A stretch of DNA of 64,000 bases from Malaciobacter mytili LMG 24559 (GTDB lineage: Bacteria; Campylobacterota; Campylobacteria; Campylobacterales; Arcobacteraceae). Of this stretch, positions 38,165 through 47,738 are shown piece by piece. The first letter of the stretch is position 1. Each line of letters starts with the position of its first letter. The translations under genes and the position numbers were made by a program. The notes under the pieces were generated by a model. That model was not told where the DNA came from, did no database searches, and saw only the letters and a list, made by a program, of their open reading frames with translations. The DNA lies in the NCBI RefSeq assembly GCF_003346775.1, contig NZ_CP031219.1, forward strand, positions 2,480,001 through 2,544,000, read 5' to 3'.

Positions 38165-39463
38165 TTATTTTTTTCTTAATTGATAAGTTATATCTCCAGC
38201 ACCAACGCCTAATACAATCCCATCACTATATTTATAAACAACTTTTTCATCTTTTATTAGATGTATTTCTTTATCTACTGCTTCAACTTTATCTACAAAA
38301 ATAGGATTATAAGAAGCAAACTCTTTTTCAAAGTCTATTTCCACTATTTCTTCACCAGCACTATATACAGGTAAGATTACTAAAGCATCACAGCCATTAA
38401 AACATTTTTTAAACTCTTCAAGATTGCTTACTGTTCTACTATATTTATGTGGTTGCCAAACAACAACTATTTTTTCCATATTTTTTAAATTTGAGTATAA
38501 AGAGACAGATTTCATAGTAGCTGCAACTTCTGTTGGATGGTGTGCATAATCATCTATTACAACAAATTGTTCGCTTTTATGTACAATATCAAATCTTTTT
38601 TTAATACCTTTATAGTTTTTAATATTCTCTTTTATTTCAACTAAAGGTAGTTCATTTAATGCAGCAAGAATTGCTAAAGAAGCATCTATTGCAATATGAT
38701 AACCAAATCCCCAAACTTCAAACTCACCTAAATCTTTTAAATGAAATTTAGTATAAGGTTCACCATTTTTTAAAGTATATGAAACTTCCGTAATATCAAC
38801 ACTTGGATGAAGTTTTATAGCATCTATATCTAAAGTTGATAAAAACTCATCTTCAGCATTTATTACTCTTATTTTTGCAATTTTTAAAAATGATTCATAA
38901 GCATGATAAAATCTTTTTAAATCATAATTATAATACTCCATATGTTCTGGTTCAGCATTTGTAACTATTGCACAGTAAGGATTAGAAAGTAAAAAACTTC
39001 CATCACTCTCATCTGCTTCAAAAGCAACAAGATCATCCACATATCGAAAGTTAGAATCAAACTCTTTTGAAATTGCACCTATTAAAGTCGAACTTTTTAA
39101 AATAGAAGCCAAAATAGCAGTTGTTGTACTTTTTCCATGAGCTCCTGCTACACAATAGTTTTTCTTATCACCTAAAACAATAGGCAAAGCCTCTTTTCTT
39201 GGAATTGTTTTAATCCCATTTTTTAAAGCTTTTATAACTTCAACATTATTTTGTTTTACAGCTGCTGAGTAGATAACTATATCTTGATTATCAATAATTG
39301 AAGCATTATGAGGAGTAATTACTTTTATTCCCTCTTGTTCAAGTTGTTGTGTAATAGGAGAGCTTTTCATATCAGAACCACTTACAAAGTGCCCATCATG
39401 TTTTAAAAATCTACCAAGTGCAGAAAGACCTATTCCACCAATTCCAATAAAGTGTATATTCAT
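38165..39463 (-). CDS. murC: UDP-N-acetylmuramate--L-alanine ligase
   Basis: MurC adds L-alanine to UDP-MurNAc in peptidoglycan precursor synthesis in the cytoplasm. The 432-residue protein has the N-terminal HFIGIGGIGLSALGRFL Rossmann motif, the ATP-binding GAHGKSTTTAIL loop (about 108-119), the FEADESDGSF segment and IDDYAHHPTE of the Mur ligase core. It is the last gene of a four-gene minus-strand operon and starts 4 bp after the preceding stop. Confidence 0.97.
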   Translation of the reverse strand: MNIHFIGIGGIGLSALGRFLKHDGHFVSGSDMKSSPITQQLEQEGIKVITPHNASIIDNQDIVIYSAAVKQNNVEVIKALKNGIKTIPRKEALPIVLGDKKNYCVAGAHGKSTTTAILASILKSSTLIGAISKEFDSNFRYVDDLVAFEADESDGSFLLSNPYCAIVTNAEPEHMEYYNYDLKRFYHAYESFLKIAKIRVINAEDEFLSTLDIDAIKLHPSVDITEVSYTLKNGEPYTKFHLKDLGEFEVWGFGYHIAIDASLAILAALNELPLVEIKENIKNYKGIKKRFDIVHKSEQFVVIDDYAHHPTEVAATMKSVSLYSNLKNMEKIVVVWQPHKYSRTVSNLEEFKKCFNGCDALVILPVYSAGEEIVEIDFEKEFASYNPIFVDKVEAVDKEIHLIKDEKVVYKYSDGIVLGVGAGDITYQLRKK

Positions 39464-39467
39464 ATAA

Positions 39468-40049
39468 TTAATCCAATAAATATTTTAAATTTTCATATTC
39501 TTTTTCTAAAATTGAAGCATTTTCTTTTAAAAAAAGTTTTGGAGCAAAGTTAAAATTAACAATAAAATAACCATGTGTTTCATCTTCTAATACATTGTTT
39601 ATATCAACTTTTTTCTCATAAAAAGTATCTAAATCCATACCTTTTGCAAGTGCAATTACATGGATTTTTAAGGCATCTTCCAATCTTTCATCATCTAAGA
39701 TATTATATAAAACAAAGAAAAGTTGTTTAGCACCTTTTATATCACCATAACTCCATTTTTCTATGGCATGCTCATAAAAAGATCTTACATAGAAAAGTTG
39801 TTCTTCTTTTAAAGCTAATTTTTTCCCACTATTTACTATCTCTTCTACTTTTGAAAAAGAGATTTTTAAAATAGCTTCATAAACTTCATTTACCTTATCT
39901 TCATCTAAATCTAAGATTAAAAAAGAGTCTAAAACTTCATATAATGCAGAAATATTTTCTGTTTTAAGTGCATCTACTCTTGTTTGTTCTAAGTAGTTTA
40001 AAAAATCAGGATTTGTTCTTGCTTGATTTAACTCTGATTTATCCATCAA
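39468..40049 (-). CDS. Conserved-looking protein of unknown function
   Basis: I do not recognise a family. The 193-residue product is acidic and apparently all-helical, with no signal peptide, no membrane helix and no obvious catalytic motif. The middle (YVRSFYEHAIEKWSYGDIKGAKQLFFVL) looks like helical-repeat packing. The C-terminal third contains GYFIVNFNFAPKLFL. The start overlaps the aminotransferase gene by 11 bp, and the stop is 4 bp from murC, so it is co-transcribed with cell-wall and diaminopimelate genes. Two ATG codons are adjacent at the start (40049 and 40046). Confidence 0.8.
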   Translation of the reverse strand: MMDKSELNQARTNPDFLNYLEQTRVDALKTENISALYEVLDSFLILDLDEDKVNEVYEAILKISFSKVEEIVNSGKKLALKEEQLFYVRSFYEHAIEKWSYGDIKGAKQLFFVLYNILDDERLEDALKIHVIALAKGMDLDTFYEKKVDINNVLEDETHGYFIVNFNFAPKLFLKENASILEKEYENLKYLLD

Positions 40050-41169
40050 TAAAATCCTTCAATCTTTTTAATACTTCTTTAGTTTTTTGTGCATTTTCAA
40101 CAAGGGCAATTCTTACATATCCTTTTCCAGCACCATTTCTTCCCAAGAAACTTCCTGGAAGAACTTTTATATTTTTTTGTTTATAAAGCTCTTTTGTAAA
40201 CTCTAATTCATCTTCTACTTTAAGCCAAATATAAAAAGTAGCTTGTGGAGTTTGTATTCCTAAAATCTCTTTTGCTATTTCAAAGTTTTCTTTATAGATT
40301 TTTCTAAACTCTTGTACATGAACTTCATCATTCCAAGCAACTGCAGCTGCATTTTGTAAAGGAACAGGACTTGCACATCCCACATAAGTTCTATATTTCA
40401 TATACTCTTCTAAAATATGTTTATCTCCCGCTATAAATCCACTTCTAAGTCCAGGGGCACTACTTCTTTTAGAAATAGAGTTCATTACAAGCACATTTTT
40501 AAACTCACTATTTCCAGCTTTAATACTAGCTTCTAAAAGTGATACAGGTTTATCATTTTCATCAAAGAAAATCTCACTATAACACTCATCATTTACTAAA
40601 ATAAAATCAAATTCTAAGGCTTTTTTAACCCATAAAGCTAACTCATCAATATGCATTTTTGCAGATGTTGGGTTATTTGGATAGTTTAAAATAACTAAAT
40701 CACATCTTTTTAGTTCATCATCACTAAGTATTGCTTTAAAATTATTTTCACTATTTAAATCTAAATGTATTACCTCAGCTCTACTTGCAATTGCTGCACC
40801 TTCATAAATTTGATAAAAAGGGTTTGTAAAAGCCATAACAGGATTTTGTTTATCAAAAAGTGCAAATTGAGGAAAGTTAAATAAAACTTCTCTTGTTCCA
40901 AAAGTAGGAATTATTTCATCTTTTGAAAGCTTTACATTAAATCTTTTTGATACAAAATTTATCATAGCTTCTTTTAGTTCAGGAATACCCGCACTTGCAG
41001 GATATTTTCTAAGTAAATCTGAACTATCTTTTAAAGCATTTTGAATAAATAAAGGAGTAGCAAACTGTGGCTCTCCTATAGTTAAAGCTGAAGGCTCAAA
41101 ATCTTTATTTGGCTCTATATTTTCTAATAGTGCACTTAACTTTTCAAACGGATAAGTTTCAAAATTCAT
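40039..41169 (-). CDS. dapC: PLP aminotransferase, probably succinyldiaminopimelate transaminase
   Basis: This fold-type I aminotransferase has 376 residues. It shows IPTFGTREVLFNFPQFALF, the NYPNNPTSAK substrate/PLP loop, the NDECYSEI segment with the PLP-contacting Asp and Tyr, and the Schiff-base Lys in NSISKRSSAPGLRSGF. It resembles the Campylobacterota enzyme annotated as DapC, which transaminates N-succinyl-2-amino-6-oxopimelate in lysine/diaminopimelate synthesis. Sitting in the same operon as murC supports a cell-wall role. An aspartate aminotransferase is the main alternative. Confidence 0.85.
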   Translation of the reverse strand: MNFETYPFEKLSALLENIEPNKDFEPSALTIGEPQFATPLFIQNALKDSSDLLRKYPASAGIPELKEAMINFVSKRFNVKLSKDEIIPTFGTREVLFNFPQFALFDKQNPVMAFTNPFYQIYEGAAIASRAEVIHLDLNSENNFKAILSDDELKRCDLVILNYPNNPTSAKMHIDELALWVKKALEFDFILVNDECYSEIFFDENDKPVSLLEASIKAGNSEFKNVLVMNSISKRSSAPGLRSGFIAGDKHILEEYMKYRTYVGCASPVPLQNAAAVAWNDEVHVQEFRKIYKENFEIAKEILGIQTPQATFYIWLKVEDELEFTKELYKQKNIKVLPGSFLGRNGAGKGYVRIALVENAQKTKEVLKRLKDFIDG

Positions 41170-41178
41170 CTATTTCCT

Positions 41179-42603
41179 TTAATCTTCAATAATTGGAATT
41201 AATAATTGGTTATATTTTGACATATCAAAAGATATTAAATCTGAGTTTGTATATAAGAAATTCCAAGAGAATCTCTTTTGAAACATACTCTTTTTTAAAG
41301 GTAAAATCTGTAAGATATTTTCCTCTTGTCTAAGTTGTCTAATTGGATTTTTTTCACAAGATACAACTTCGATTTTTTGACTAAATATTTTAGATAGATT
41401 TTCAAAATGATCTAATAGTTTTGATTTATCTTCTACTCCTACGGGGTCCATATCAAAAATCTTTGTTTTTGTCTTTAATTGACTTGATACATCAAATACA
41501 ATAGGAGAAATTTGCTCATATGATTTTGTATCATTTAATACAATTAAAGTATTTTTTGTAGAACCTATTGGTTCTTTTCCTAGTTTAAATAAAGGAACTT
41601 TTGAATTTATTAATTCAGAAGCTATTTCTTTATTTTTAAACATCTCATTTGTAAGCATCATTAGACCAATATCTAACTTTTTAAAATCCATTCTTCTAAT
41701 TTTTGAAAATCCTAAGTTATGATAATCAATTATTATCTCAACAGTTTCATCTTTTTTAAATTCTGATTTAATAAAATCCATAATTCCTACTGTGGTAGGT
41801 CTTGTAATTCTAATTATCAATTTTTTATTTTTTAGATGCTTATGTAGATATTTTGCTTCATAAACTGCTTTTTCCACTCTATTTTTTGCCATAAGATAAA
41901 GGTCTAAATATAAATATAAATTGTGTCCAAAAGGCATAGGAAATTGCCCTCTTGTTTTACCTATGGCACTATATACTTGCATTAATACTTTTGGTTCACC
42001 AATTACTAAAATCGTATCATTTGGTTTTAAAATTAGTGAGGGTTTTAAATCTTCTAATTTTTCATTTCTATATAAAGCAAAGATTCTCCAATTTTTTTGC
42101 TCTATTGAACCAATATATCTATATGCATAAGAGCTTCCAAATGGAATTCTAATTTCCATAATTTCCCCATGTTTTAGACCAATATTTTGAGCAACAACAG
42201 GGATATTTGGTAATCTCTCAACCATTCCATTAGCTAAAACTTCAATTCCTTTATATACATTTATATAAGGATCATCAATTTCCAGATTCCAATAATCCAA
42301 AATATTCATTTGAAGATTATGTTTGTGTGATTTTATATTTTCAATAACACTTAACATTTCATCTTTTGAGTTAAGTACAATCAATACTTCATAATGAATA
42401 TCTTTATCTAAAACCATTGCTAGTTTAGATTTTGATGTTGGATCAAACTTATAAAAAGTAAAATTCGATAATTTTTGTTGTGGCACTATTGCATCATTTA
42501 CATAAACAATATCATAATAGTTTTCACCTGTATTTGATTCAACTATTCTTTGCATTAGGTTTTTAGCAACAATTCCATCTAATATAACTAGTATCTTTTT
42601 CAT
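41179..42603 (-). CDS. TrkA-C (RCK) domain protein of unknown role
   Basis: The 474-residue cytoplasmic protein opens with a Rossmann-like strand (KKILVILDGIVAKNLMQRI). A TrkA-C-type domain sits at about 130-220 (MEIRIPFGSSYAYRYIGSI, then LKPNDTILVIGEP). It matches the COG3400-like proteins common in Campylobacterota, which combine TrkA-N-like and TrkA-C regions and may bind nucleotides to gate ion transport. The C-terminal half is not recognisable to me. It is the first gene of the operon leading to murC, 9 bp before the aminotransferase gene. Confidence 0.8.
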   Translation of the reverse strand: MKKILVILDGIVAKNLMQRIVESNTGENYYDIVYVNDAIVPQQKLSNFTFYKFDPTSKSKLAMVLDKDIHYEVLIVLNSKDEMLSVIENIKSHKHNLQMNILDYWNLEIDDPYINVYKGIEVLANGMVERLPNIPVVAQNIGLKHGEIMEIRIPFGSSYAYRYIGSIEQKNWRIFALYRNEKLEDLKPSLILKPNDTILVIGEPKVLMQVYSAIGKTRGQFPMPFGHNLYLYLDLYLMAKNRVEKAVYEAKYLHKHLKNKKLIIRITRPTTVGIMDFIKSEFKKDETVEIIIDYHNLGFSKIRRMDFKKLDIGLMMLTNEMFKNKEIASELINSKVPLFKLGKEPIGSTKNTLIVLNDTKSYEQISPIVFDVSSQLKTKTKIFDMDPVGVEDKSKLLDHFENLSKIFSQKIEVVSCEKNPIRQLRQEENILQILPLKKSMFQKRFSWNFLYTNSDLISFDMSKYNQLLIPIIED

Positions 42604-42656
42604 AGTAGATATTATATCTTTTTATCTCTAATCATTTTCTTTTACCAAAAATTTGA

Positions 42657-42662
42657 TACAAT
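42657..42662 (+). promoter_or_regulatory. Probable -10 box of tgt
   Basis: TACAAT preceded by ATTTGA lies 30 bp before the tgt ATG, in the short divergent gap; an AAGGA ribosome site follows. Confidence 0.5.
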
Positions 42663-42692
42663 CCGTTTAGATTTTATAAGGATATTTATTAG

Positions 42693-43823
42693 ATGCAATT
42701 TACTATAGACGCAACACAAAACAAAGCAAGAGCATGTACAATAAAAACTGCTCATAGCACAATCTTAACACCAGTATTTATGCCAGTGGGAACTCAAGCA
42801 ACTGTAAAAGCATTAGATGCAAATGATATGTTAAGTTTAGGTGCTAAGATTATATTAGGTAACACTTATCACTTATATTTAAGACCTGGAAGTAAACTAA
42901 TAAAAAAATTTGGTGGACTTCATGGCTTTTCAAAATTTCCAAATTCATTTTTAACTGATAGTGGCGGATTTCAAGCCTTTTCACTTAGTGATAATTCAAA
43001 ACCTGATGAAAATGGAATTATGTTTAGATCTCATATAGATGGAAGCAAGCACTACTTTACTCCTCAAAGTGTTTTAGATACACAGTATGACTTAGGTAGT
43101 GATATTATGATGATATTAGATGATTTAGTAGCACTTCCAAATACAAAAGAAAGAATTAAGAAATCTATAGAACGAACTACTAAATGGGCAAAAGAGGCAA
43201 TTACTTACCATAAAGAGCAACAAGCAAAAGGAATTGGAGTAAATCAAAATATTTTTGCTATTATTCAAGGTGGAACAGATAAAGAGTTTAGACAAATGAG
43301 TGCCCAACAACTTTGTGCTTTAACTGATTTTGATGGATATGCAATTGGTGGATTAAGTGTAGGAGAGCCAAATCAAGATATGTATGATACTGTTGAGTGG
43401 ACTACACAGTTTATGCCAGAAGATAAACCAAGATACCTTATGGGAGTTGGAACACCTGAAGACTTAATAGAAAATATTCACAGAGGAGTGGATATGTTTG
43501 ATTGTGTTATGCCTACAAGAAATGCTAGAAATGGTACATTATTTACAAGCTTTGGAAGAGTAAATATAAAAAAAGCTTCATATAAAGAAGATGCAACACC
43601 TATTGATGAAACTTGTGAGTGTTATACTTGTAAAAATTTTAATAAAGCCTACTTAAATCACTTATTTAGAGCAGGTGAAATTACTTATTTTAGATTAGCT
43701 TCAATGCACAATATTCATTATTATTTAGACCTAATGAGACAGGCAAGACAAGCTATTTTAGAAAAAAGATGGGAAGAGTTTAGAAAAGAATTCTATGAAA
43801 AAAGAGGGGTTACTATAAGCTAG
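42693..43823 (+). CDS. tgt: Queuine tRNA-ribosyltransferase
   Basis: Tgt swaps guanine 34 for the queuosine precursor preQ1 in GUN-anticodon tRNAs. The 376-residue length is normal. The active-site motif [10 protein letters not shown] (about 89-98), the GGLSVGEP loop, the [13 protein letters not shown] segment with the nucleophilic Asp, and the zinc site [17 protein letters not shown] are all intact. It overlaps the convergent diguanylate cyclase gene by 11 bp. Confidence 0.98.
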   Translation: MQFTIDATQNKARACTIKTAHSTILTPVFMPVGTQATVKALDANDMLSLGAKIILGNTYHLYLRPGSKLIKKFGGLHGFSKFPNSFLTDSGGFQAFSLSDNSKPDENGIMFRSHIDGSKHYFTPQSVLDTQYDLGSDIMMILDDLVALPNTKERIKKSIERTTKWAKEAITYHKEQQAKGIGVNQNIFAIIQGGTDKEFRQMSAQQLCALTDFDGYAIGGLSVGEPNQDMYDTVEWTTQFMPEDKPRYLMGVGTPEDLIENIHRGVDMFDCVMPTRNARNGTLFTSFGRVNIKKASYKEDATPIDETCECYTCKNFNKAYLNHLFRAGEITYFRLASMHNIHYYLDLMRQARQAILEKRWEEFRKEFYEKRGVTIS

Positions 43824-44571
43824 TTATAGTAACCTTATTTCTTCCTCTTTCTTTTGAAATATATAAGTTTTCATCAGCTATTTTAAAAACTTCTTCTTTA
43901 GTTAAAGTTTTATCTTTAGTAACAATAGCACCAATTGAGACTGTTAAATATTTATGTGGATTTAAAAAGTGCTCAATTTGCTCTTTTAAAATTGCTTGTT
44001 GAATAGATTCTGCTAATTTTAAAACTTCATCTCTTGTTTGAAAACAGCTTATATAAACAAACTCTTCTCCTCCATACCTAAAAGCAAAATCATTTGCTCT
44101 TCTTGCATATCTATTTAAGACTTTTCCTACACTAACTAAAGCTTCATCACCTTTTGCATGACCATATGTATCATTGTATTTTTTAAAATAATCCACATCA
44201 ATTAATAAAAAGTTAAATTCATAGTTTTGTCTTTTTGCTCTATTAAATTCTTGAAGAAAAATTTCATCAAAACCTCTTCTATTTCTTAAAGAAGTAAGAG
44301 CATCTGTTGTTGAAAGCTCCTCCAATAAAATAAGATTGTTTTGAAGTTTTTCATTTATTAATTCTAAATCTTTAGTTCTTTCTTTTACTAATTCTTCTAG
44401 CTTTTCATTTATTTCATTAAGATTTTTATCTTTTTCTTCTAACTTTTTTATCAAAAAATCATAATTTTGTTTAATAGAATTAAATTGATTTAAAGTCTGT
44501 TCCATAAGCTTGATTTTTCTTTTTAGCTTTTTATTCTCTACTTCAAAATCAATTACATCATTTGCAACCAC
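43813..44571 (-). CDS. Soluble diguanylate cyclase (GGDEF domain)
   Basis: The enzyme makes c-di-GMP from two GTP. The 252-residue protein has a long N-terminal coiled coil (about 10-85) and a complete GGDEF domain: [14 protein letters not shown], the metal-binding [14 protein letters not shown], and GGEEF at 167-171. An RxxD product-inhibition site (RAND, 158-161) sits exactly five residues before GGEEF, so feedback inhibition is expected. It has no membrane helix. It starts at GTG with GGAG six bases upstream, inside the 3' end of the ODP-like gene, so the two are translationally coupled. The ODP-like protein may be its sensor. Confidence 0.93.
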   Translation of the reverse strand: MVANDVIDFEVENKKLKRKIKLMEQTLNQFNSIKQNYDFLIKKLEEKDKNLNEINEKLEELVKERTKDLELINEKLQNNLILLEELSTTDALTSLRNRRGFDEIFLQEFNRAKRQNYEFNFLLIDVDYFKKYNDTYGHAKGDEALVSVGKVLNRYARRANDFAFRYGGEEFVYISCFQTRDEVLKLAESIQQAILKEQIEHFLNPHKYLTVSIGAIVTKDKTLTKEEVFKIADENLYISKERGRNKVTITSL

Positions 44572-45349
44572 TTATATCTCCATATATAATATCTAGTCCA
44601 CATTTTAACTCTTTTAGATATGTTAAAGCCTCTTGAACATAATCACTATTTATAATTGAACCATGTTGAGGCAAAATAGCTTCGATTTTTTTATCTTTGA
44701 TTTTATTTACAAACCCTCTTGTGGCCAAATTTGATGCCATATAATCTATATGAAATAAATTCATATTAGAAATATGTTTATCAAAATCACTTACAACTAA
44801 TTCCCAATCAACATCAAGTGCTGCCCAAATATCTCCTGAGAATAGAAAATTTGAAGTTTTATCATATGTGGCAAAAGCTCCTGAAAAATGTAAAAAAGGA
44901 GCTTCTATAAACTCTAATTCTTCTCCAGATTTAAAAATATATTTTTTACATGTATTTATATTAAAAAACTCATAATCATCTTTTCCATAATGGGGTAATA
45001 AAACATTTGTTCTTTCTGTTGTTATAACTTTTAAGTTAGGAAGAATTTCTAACCAATCAATCATTGATGCACAAACATCAGGGTCTTGATGACATACGAT
45101 TATTGCTTTAATCTCTTCAAGTTTTACAACTTGTAAGGCTCTTTTTTTTACAACTTCAAAAAAAGCTCTACTTCCTGGGTCTACAATAATAGCTTCATTA
45201 CCACTTTTAATTAAATAAACATTGCATCTAAAAGCTGTTTCATTATCTATTCCCAGCCAAAAGATTTCATAATTATCTTTTTTAAATAAACAAGTTACTT
45301 TTTCTAAATCAATTTCATAATTTTTATATGTATCTATTAAATTTGACAT
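44558..45349 (-). CDS. ODP-type metallo-beta-lactamase-fold protein
   Basis: The 263-residue protein has the diiron ligand pattern of oxygen-binding diiron proteins (ODP) and flavodiiron proteins: HQDPD (His87, Asp89, Asp91), His154 in LHFSGAF, Asp173 in SGDIW and His229 in PQHGS. HxDxD with Val in place of the next His is the ODP variation. There is no flavodoxin domain, so it is more likely a sensor of O2 or NO than a full reductase. I start it at the ATG at 45349; a GTG 11 codons upstream would add a hydrophobic stretch (MSLIIGVLLII). The 14-bp overlap with the diguanylate cyclase argues for a joint function. Confidence 0.82.
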   Translation of the reverse strand: MSNLIDTYKNYEIDLEKVTCLFKKDNYEIFWLGIDNETAFRCNVYLIKSGNEAIIVDPGSRAFFEVVKKRALQVVKLEEIKAIIVCHQDPDVCASMIDWLEILPNLKVITTERTNVLLPHYGKDDYEFFNINTCKKYIFKSGEELEFIEAPFLHFSGAFATYDKTSNFLFSGDIWAALDVDWELVVSDFDKHISNMNLFHIDYMASNLATRGFVNKIKDKKIEAILPQHGSIINSDYVQEALTYLKELKCGLDIIYGDISGCK

Positions 45350-45659
45350 TATGATTAACAAAACTCCAATTATTAATGACACTATAATAACATAATTTTT
45401 ATAATAATATTTTTAAGTAAAATAAATAAAAGATTAGAATAATTTTAAAATAACCTTAAAATAACCCTTTTAAATCCCTTTATTTAAGATTTATTATATT
45501 TAAAATAATTTTTAAGTGTCATTTTTTTATTTAATATTTTTCTTTTAAATAGTGTCAAATAAAAATTTATAACTTTTTTTGATAGTTTTTTTTGATTAAA
45601 CCCTTAACAAACTCTTTTTAGATATAATACTGGCAATTTAAACTTCGTGAAGGAAAAAA
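45350..45659. other. 310-bp divergent AT-rich gap before gatC
   Basis: No gene is seen. The right end holds the gatC promoter. The rest is strongly T- and A-rich with two similar ATAACTTTTTT / TAACCCTTTT-type stretches but no clear inverted repeat. It must also contain the promoter of the ODP-diguanylate cyclase pair. Confidence 0.5.
45623..45628 (+). promoter_or_regulatory. Probable -10 box of gatC
   Basis: TATAAT in TTTTTAGATATAAT lies 32 bp before the gatC ATG. No convincing -35 is visible, which is usual in this group. An AAGGA ribosome site is at 45650-45654. Confidence 0.55.
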
Positions 45660-45950
45660 ATGACAGTTGATGATAAATTAATTGAAAAATTAGCAAAACT
45701 ATCTAGCTTAGAAATTGATGATTCAAGAAAAGAAAAACTTAAATCTGAACTTGCAGATATTATTAACTTTGTAGAAAATTTAAATGAAATTGATGTAAGT
45801 AATATTGATGCAACATTTAATACTGTTGAAGGTGGGACACCTTTAAGAGAAGATATTTCTACTCAAGACCTACAAAGAGCTAAACATATTTTAGAACATG
45901 CTCCAAAATCAGAAGATGGTTATTTTATAGTTCCAAAAATCATTGAGTAA
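45660..45950 (+). CDS. gatC: Asp/Glu-tRNA amidotransferase subunit C
   Basis: GatC is the small stabilising subunit of GatCAB, which converts misacylated Glu-tRNA(Gln) and Asp-tRNA(Asn). The 96-residue protein has the standard LIEKLAKLSSLEIDDSRKEKL start, a FVENLNEIDVSNID segment and a LREDISTQDL region, ending with EDGYFIVPKIIE. GatA and GatB are not in this window. The next gene follows after 2 bp, so the two form an operon. Confidence 0.96.
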   Translation: MTVDDKLIEKLAKLSSLEIDDSRKEKLKSELADIINFVENLNEIDVSNIDATFNTVEGGTPLREDISTQDLQRAKHILEHAPKSEDGYFIVPKIIE

Positions 45951-45952
45951 TT

Positions 45953-46294
45953 ATGATTATAGTTTATGGTATAAAAAACTGCGATAGCGTAAAAAAAGCT
46001 CTTAAGTTTTTTAAAGAAAACAATCTTGAAATTGAATTCTTTGATTTAAAAAAAGAGCAACCTTCAAATGAAAAAATAAAAAGCTGGGTAGAAAAAAGTT
46101 CTATTGATAAAGTATTTAACAATAAAGGCACAACTTATAGAACTTTAAAATTAAAAGATTTAAACTTAGATGAAAATGGTAAGTTTGAATGGCTTTGTAA
46201 AGAAACAATGCTTATAAAAAGACCTATTATTGAGTTTGAAAATAGTGTTATTGTAGGCTTTAACGAAGAAGAGTATAAATCAATATTTATATAA
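45953..46294 (+). CDS. ArsC/Spx-family reductase (YffB-like)
   Basis: The 113-residue thioredoxin-fold protein begins VYGIKNCDSVKKALKFF, typical of YffB-like ArsC-family proteins. Its single N-terminal Cys (Cys10) is at the thiol active-site position, and KRPIIEF matches the cis-proline segment (RPI/RPV) of the family. The family is related to glutaredoxin-dependent arsenate reductases, but the physiological substrate of this subgroup is unclear. It is 2 bp downstream of gatC and ends at a bidirectional hairpin. Confidence 0.88.
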   Translation: MIIVYGIKNCDSVKKALKFFKENNLEIEFFDLKKEQPSNEKIKSWVEKSSIDKVFNNKGTTYRTLKLKDLNLDENGKFEWLCKETMLIKRPIIEFENSVIVGFNEEEYKSIFI

Positions 46295-46314
46295 AAGAGG
46301 AGTTCCTCTTTTAT
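46291..46314. terminator. Bidirectional terminator between the ArsC-like and DAHP synthase genes
   Basis: A perfect 11-bp inverted repeat, 46291-46301 with 46304-46314, makes a stem of about 10 bp. It overlaps the stop codons of both convergent genes, with A/T-rich arm bases supplying a T-run in each direction. Confidence 0.65.
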
Positions 46315-47669
46315 AATCCTTTTCTTGCTTCTTTTAATGTATCAGCAATCATAAATGCTAACTCTAAAGCTTGGTCTGCATTTAATCTTGGGTCACATTG
46401 AGTATGGTATCTACTTGCAAGTGCTTCTTGAGTAACAGCAGAAGAACAAGACCCTGTACACTCAGTTACATTTTGACCTGTCATTTCTAAGTGAATTCCA
46501 CCTGCATATGTACCTTCAGCTTTATGAATTTGGAAGAATTGCTCAACTTCTTTTAAAATTGCAGCAAAATCTCTTGTTTTATATCCATTTTCAGCTTTTA
46601 TAGTATTTCCATGCATTGGGTCACTTGACCAAAGTACATTTCTACCTTCTGCTTTAACTTTAGCAAGAAGTTTAGGGAAATGATCACCAATTTTTTCAGC
46701 ACCCATTCTTACAATAAGATTTAATCTTCCTGCTTCATTTTCTGGGTTAAGCGCATCAATTAGTCTTATTAGTTCATCTTCTTGCATAGATGGACCTACT
46801 TTACATCCAATTGGATTTTTAATACCTCTAAAATACTCAATATGGGCATCATTTAATCCTCTTGTTCTATCTCCAATCCATAACATATGAGCACTACAAT
46901 TGTACCAATCGCCAGTTAGTGAGTCTTTTCTTGTTAAAGCTTCTTCATAGTTTAAAAGTAAAGCTTCATGAGAAGTATATAAAGTCGTCTCACTTAGTTG
47001 ATTTGTATTTGCTGATGTAATACCACAAGATTTCATAAAATTTAAAGCTTCAGCAATTTTAGTTGCTAGTTGCTCATATTTTTCACCTAAAGTATTATCT
47101 TTAACGAAATCTAAATTCCAAGAATGTACTTGGTTTAAATCAGCCATTCCACCTCTTGAAAAAGCTCTTAAAAGGTTAAGTGTTGCGGCACTTTGATTAT
47201 ATGCTTTTAAAAGTTTTTTAGGTTTTGGAACCCTTGCTTTTTCTTCAAAATCAATTCCATTTACAATATCCCCTCTATATGAAGGAAGAGAGATACCATT
47301 TAATTCTTCAAAATCTGCACTTCTTGGTTTTGCAAATTGACCTGCTACTCTTCCTACTTTTACCACAGGACATCCCCCTGAGAAAGTAAGAACAACAGCC
47401 ATTTGCATCATTACTTTAAATAAATCTTTAATATTATTTGCATTAAATGCATTAAATGACTCAGCACAATCTCCACCTTGTAGTAAAAAAGACTTCCCAT
47501 TTACTACATCAGCTAATTTATTTTTCAAGCTTCTTGCTTCTCCCGCAAAAATAAGTGGAGGATATGAAGCTAATTCTGCTTCAACTTTTGCTAATTTTTC
47601 TAAATCCGCATAAGTTGGTTGTTGCTTTATTGGAAAATCTCTCCAGCTACTTGGACTCCAGTTATTCAT
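46311..47669 (-). CDS. Class II 3-deoxy-7-phosphoheptulonate (DAHP) synthase
   Basis: This enzyme makes DAHP from phosphoenolpyruvate and erythrose-4-phosphate, the first shikimate-pathway step. The 452-residue length and sequence fit the plant-like class II form: [19 protein letters not shown] at the start, [11 protein letters not shown] with the metal-binding Cys, [21 protein letters not shown] and [18 protein letters not shown]. Next upstream is transaldolase, a source of erythrose-4-phosphate, a metabolically sensible neighbour. Its own promoter may lie in the 69-bp gap. Confidence 0.97.
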   Translation of the reverse strand: MNNWSPSSWRDFPIKQQPTYADLEKLAKVEAELASYPPLIFAGEARSLKNKLADVVNGKSFLLQGGDCAESFNAFNANNIKDLFKVMMQMAVVLTFSGGCPVVKVGRVAGQFAKPRSADFEELNGISLPSYRGDIVNGIDFEEKARVPKPKKLLKAYNQSAATLNLLRAFSRGGMADLNQVHSWNLDFVKDNTLGEKYEQLATKIAEALNFMKSCGITSANTNQLSETTLYTSHEALLLNYEEALTRKDSLTGDWYNCSAHMLWIGDRTRGLNDAHIEYFRGIKNPIGCKVGPSMQEDELIRLIDALNPENEAGRLNLIVRMGAEKIGDHFPKLLAKVKAEGRNVLWSSDPMHGNTIKAENGYKTRDFAAILKEVEQFFQIHKAEGTYAGGIHLEMTGQNVTECTGSCSSAVTQEALASRYHTQCDPRLNADQALELAFMIADTLKEARKGL

Positions 47670-47738
47670 TATAAACCCTTTTTATTCTAGTTAAAAAAGT
47701 TTAACACAAACTTTCTTAATAAAATTGCTTTGATATAC

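Noticed and set aside
45350-45382. GTG start 11 codons upstream for the ODP-like protein
   Set aside because: It adds a hydrophobic stretch not expected for a soluble ODP-like protein. I kept the downstream ATG, though neither start has an ideal ribosome site.
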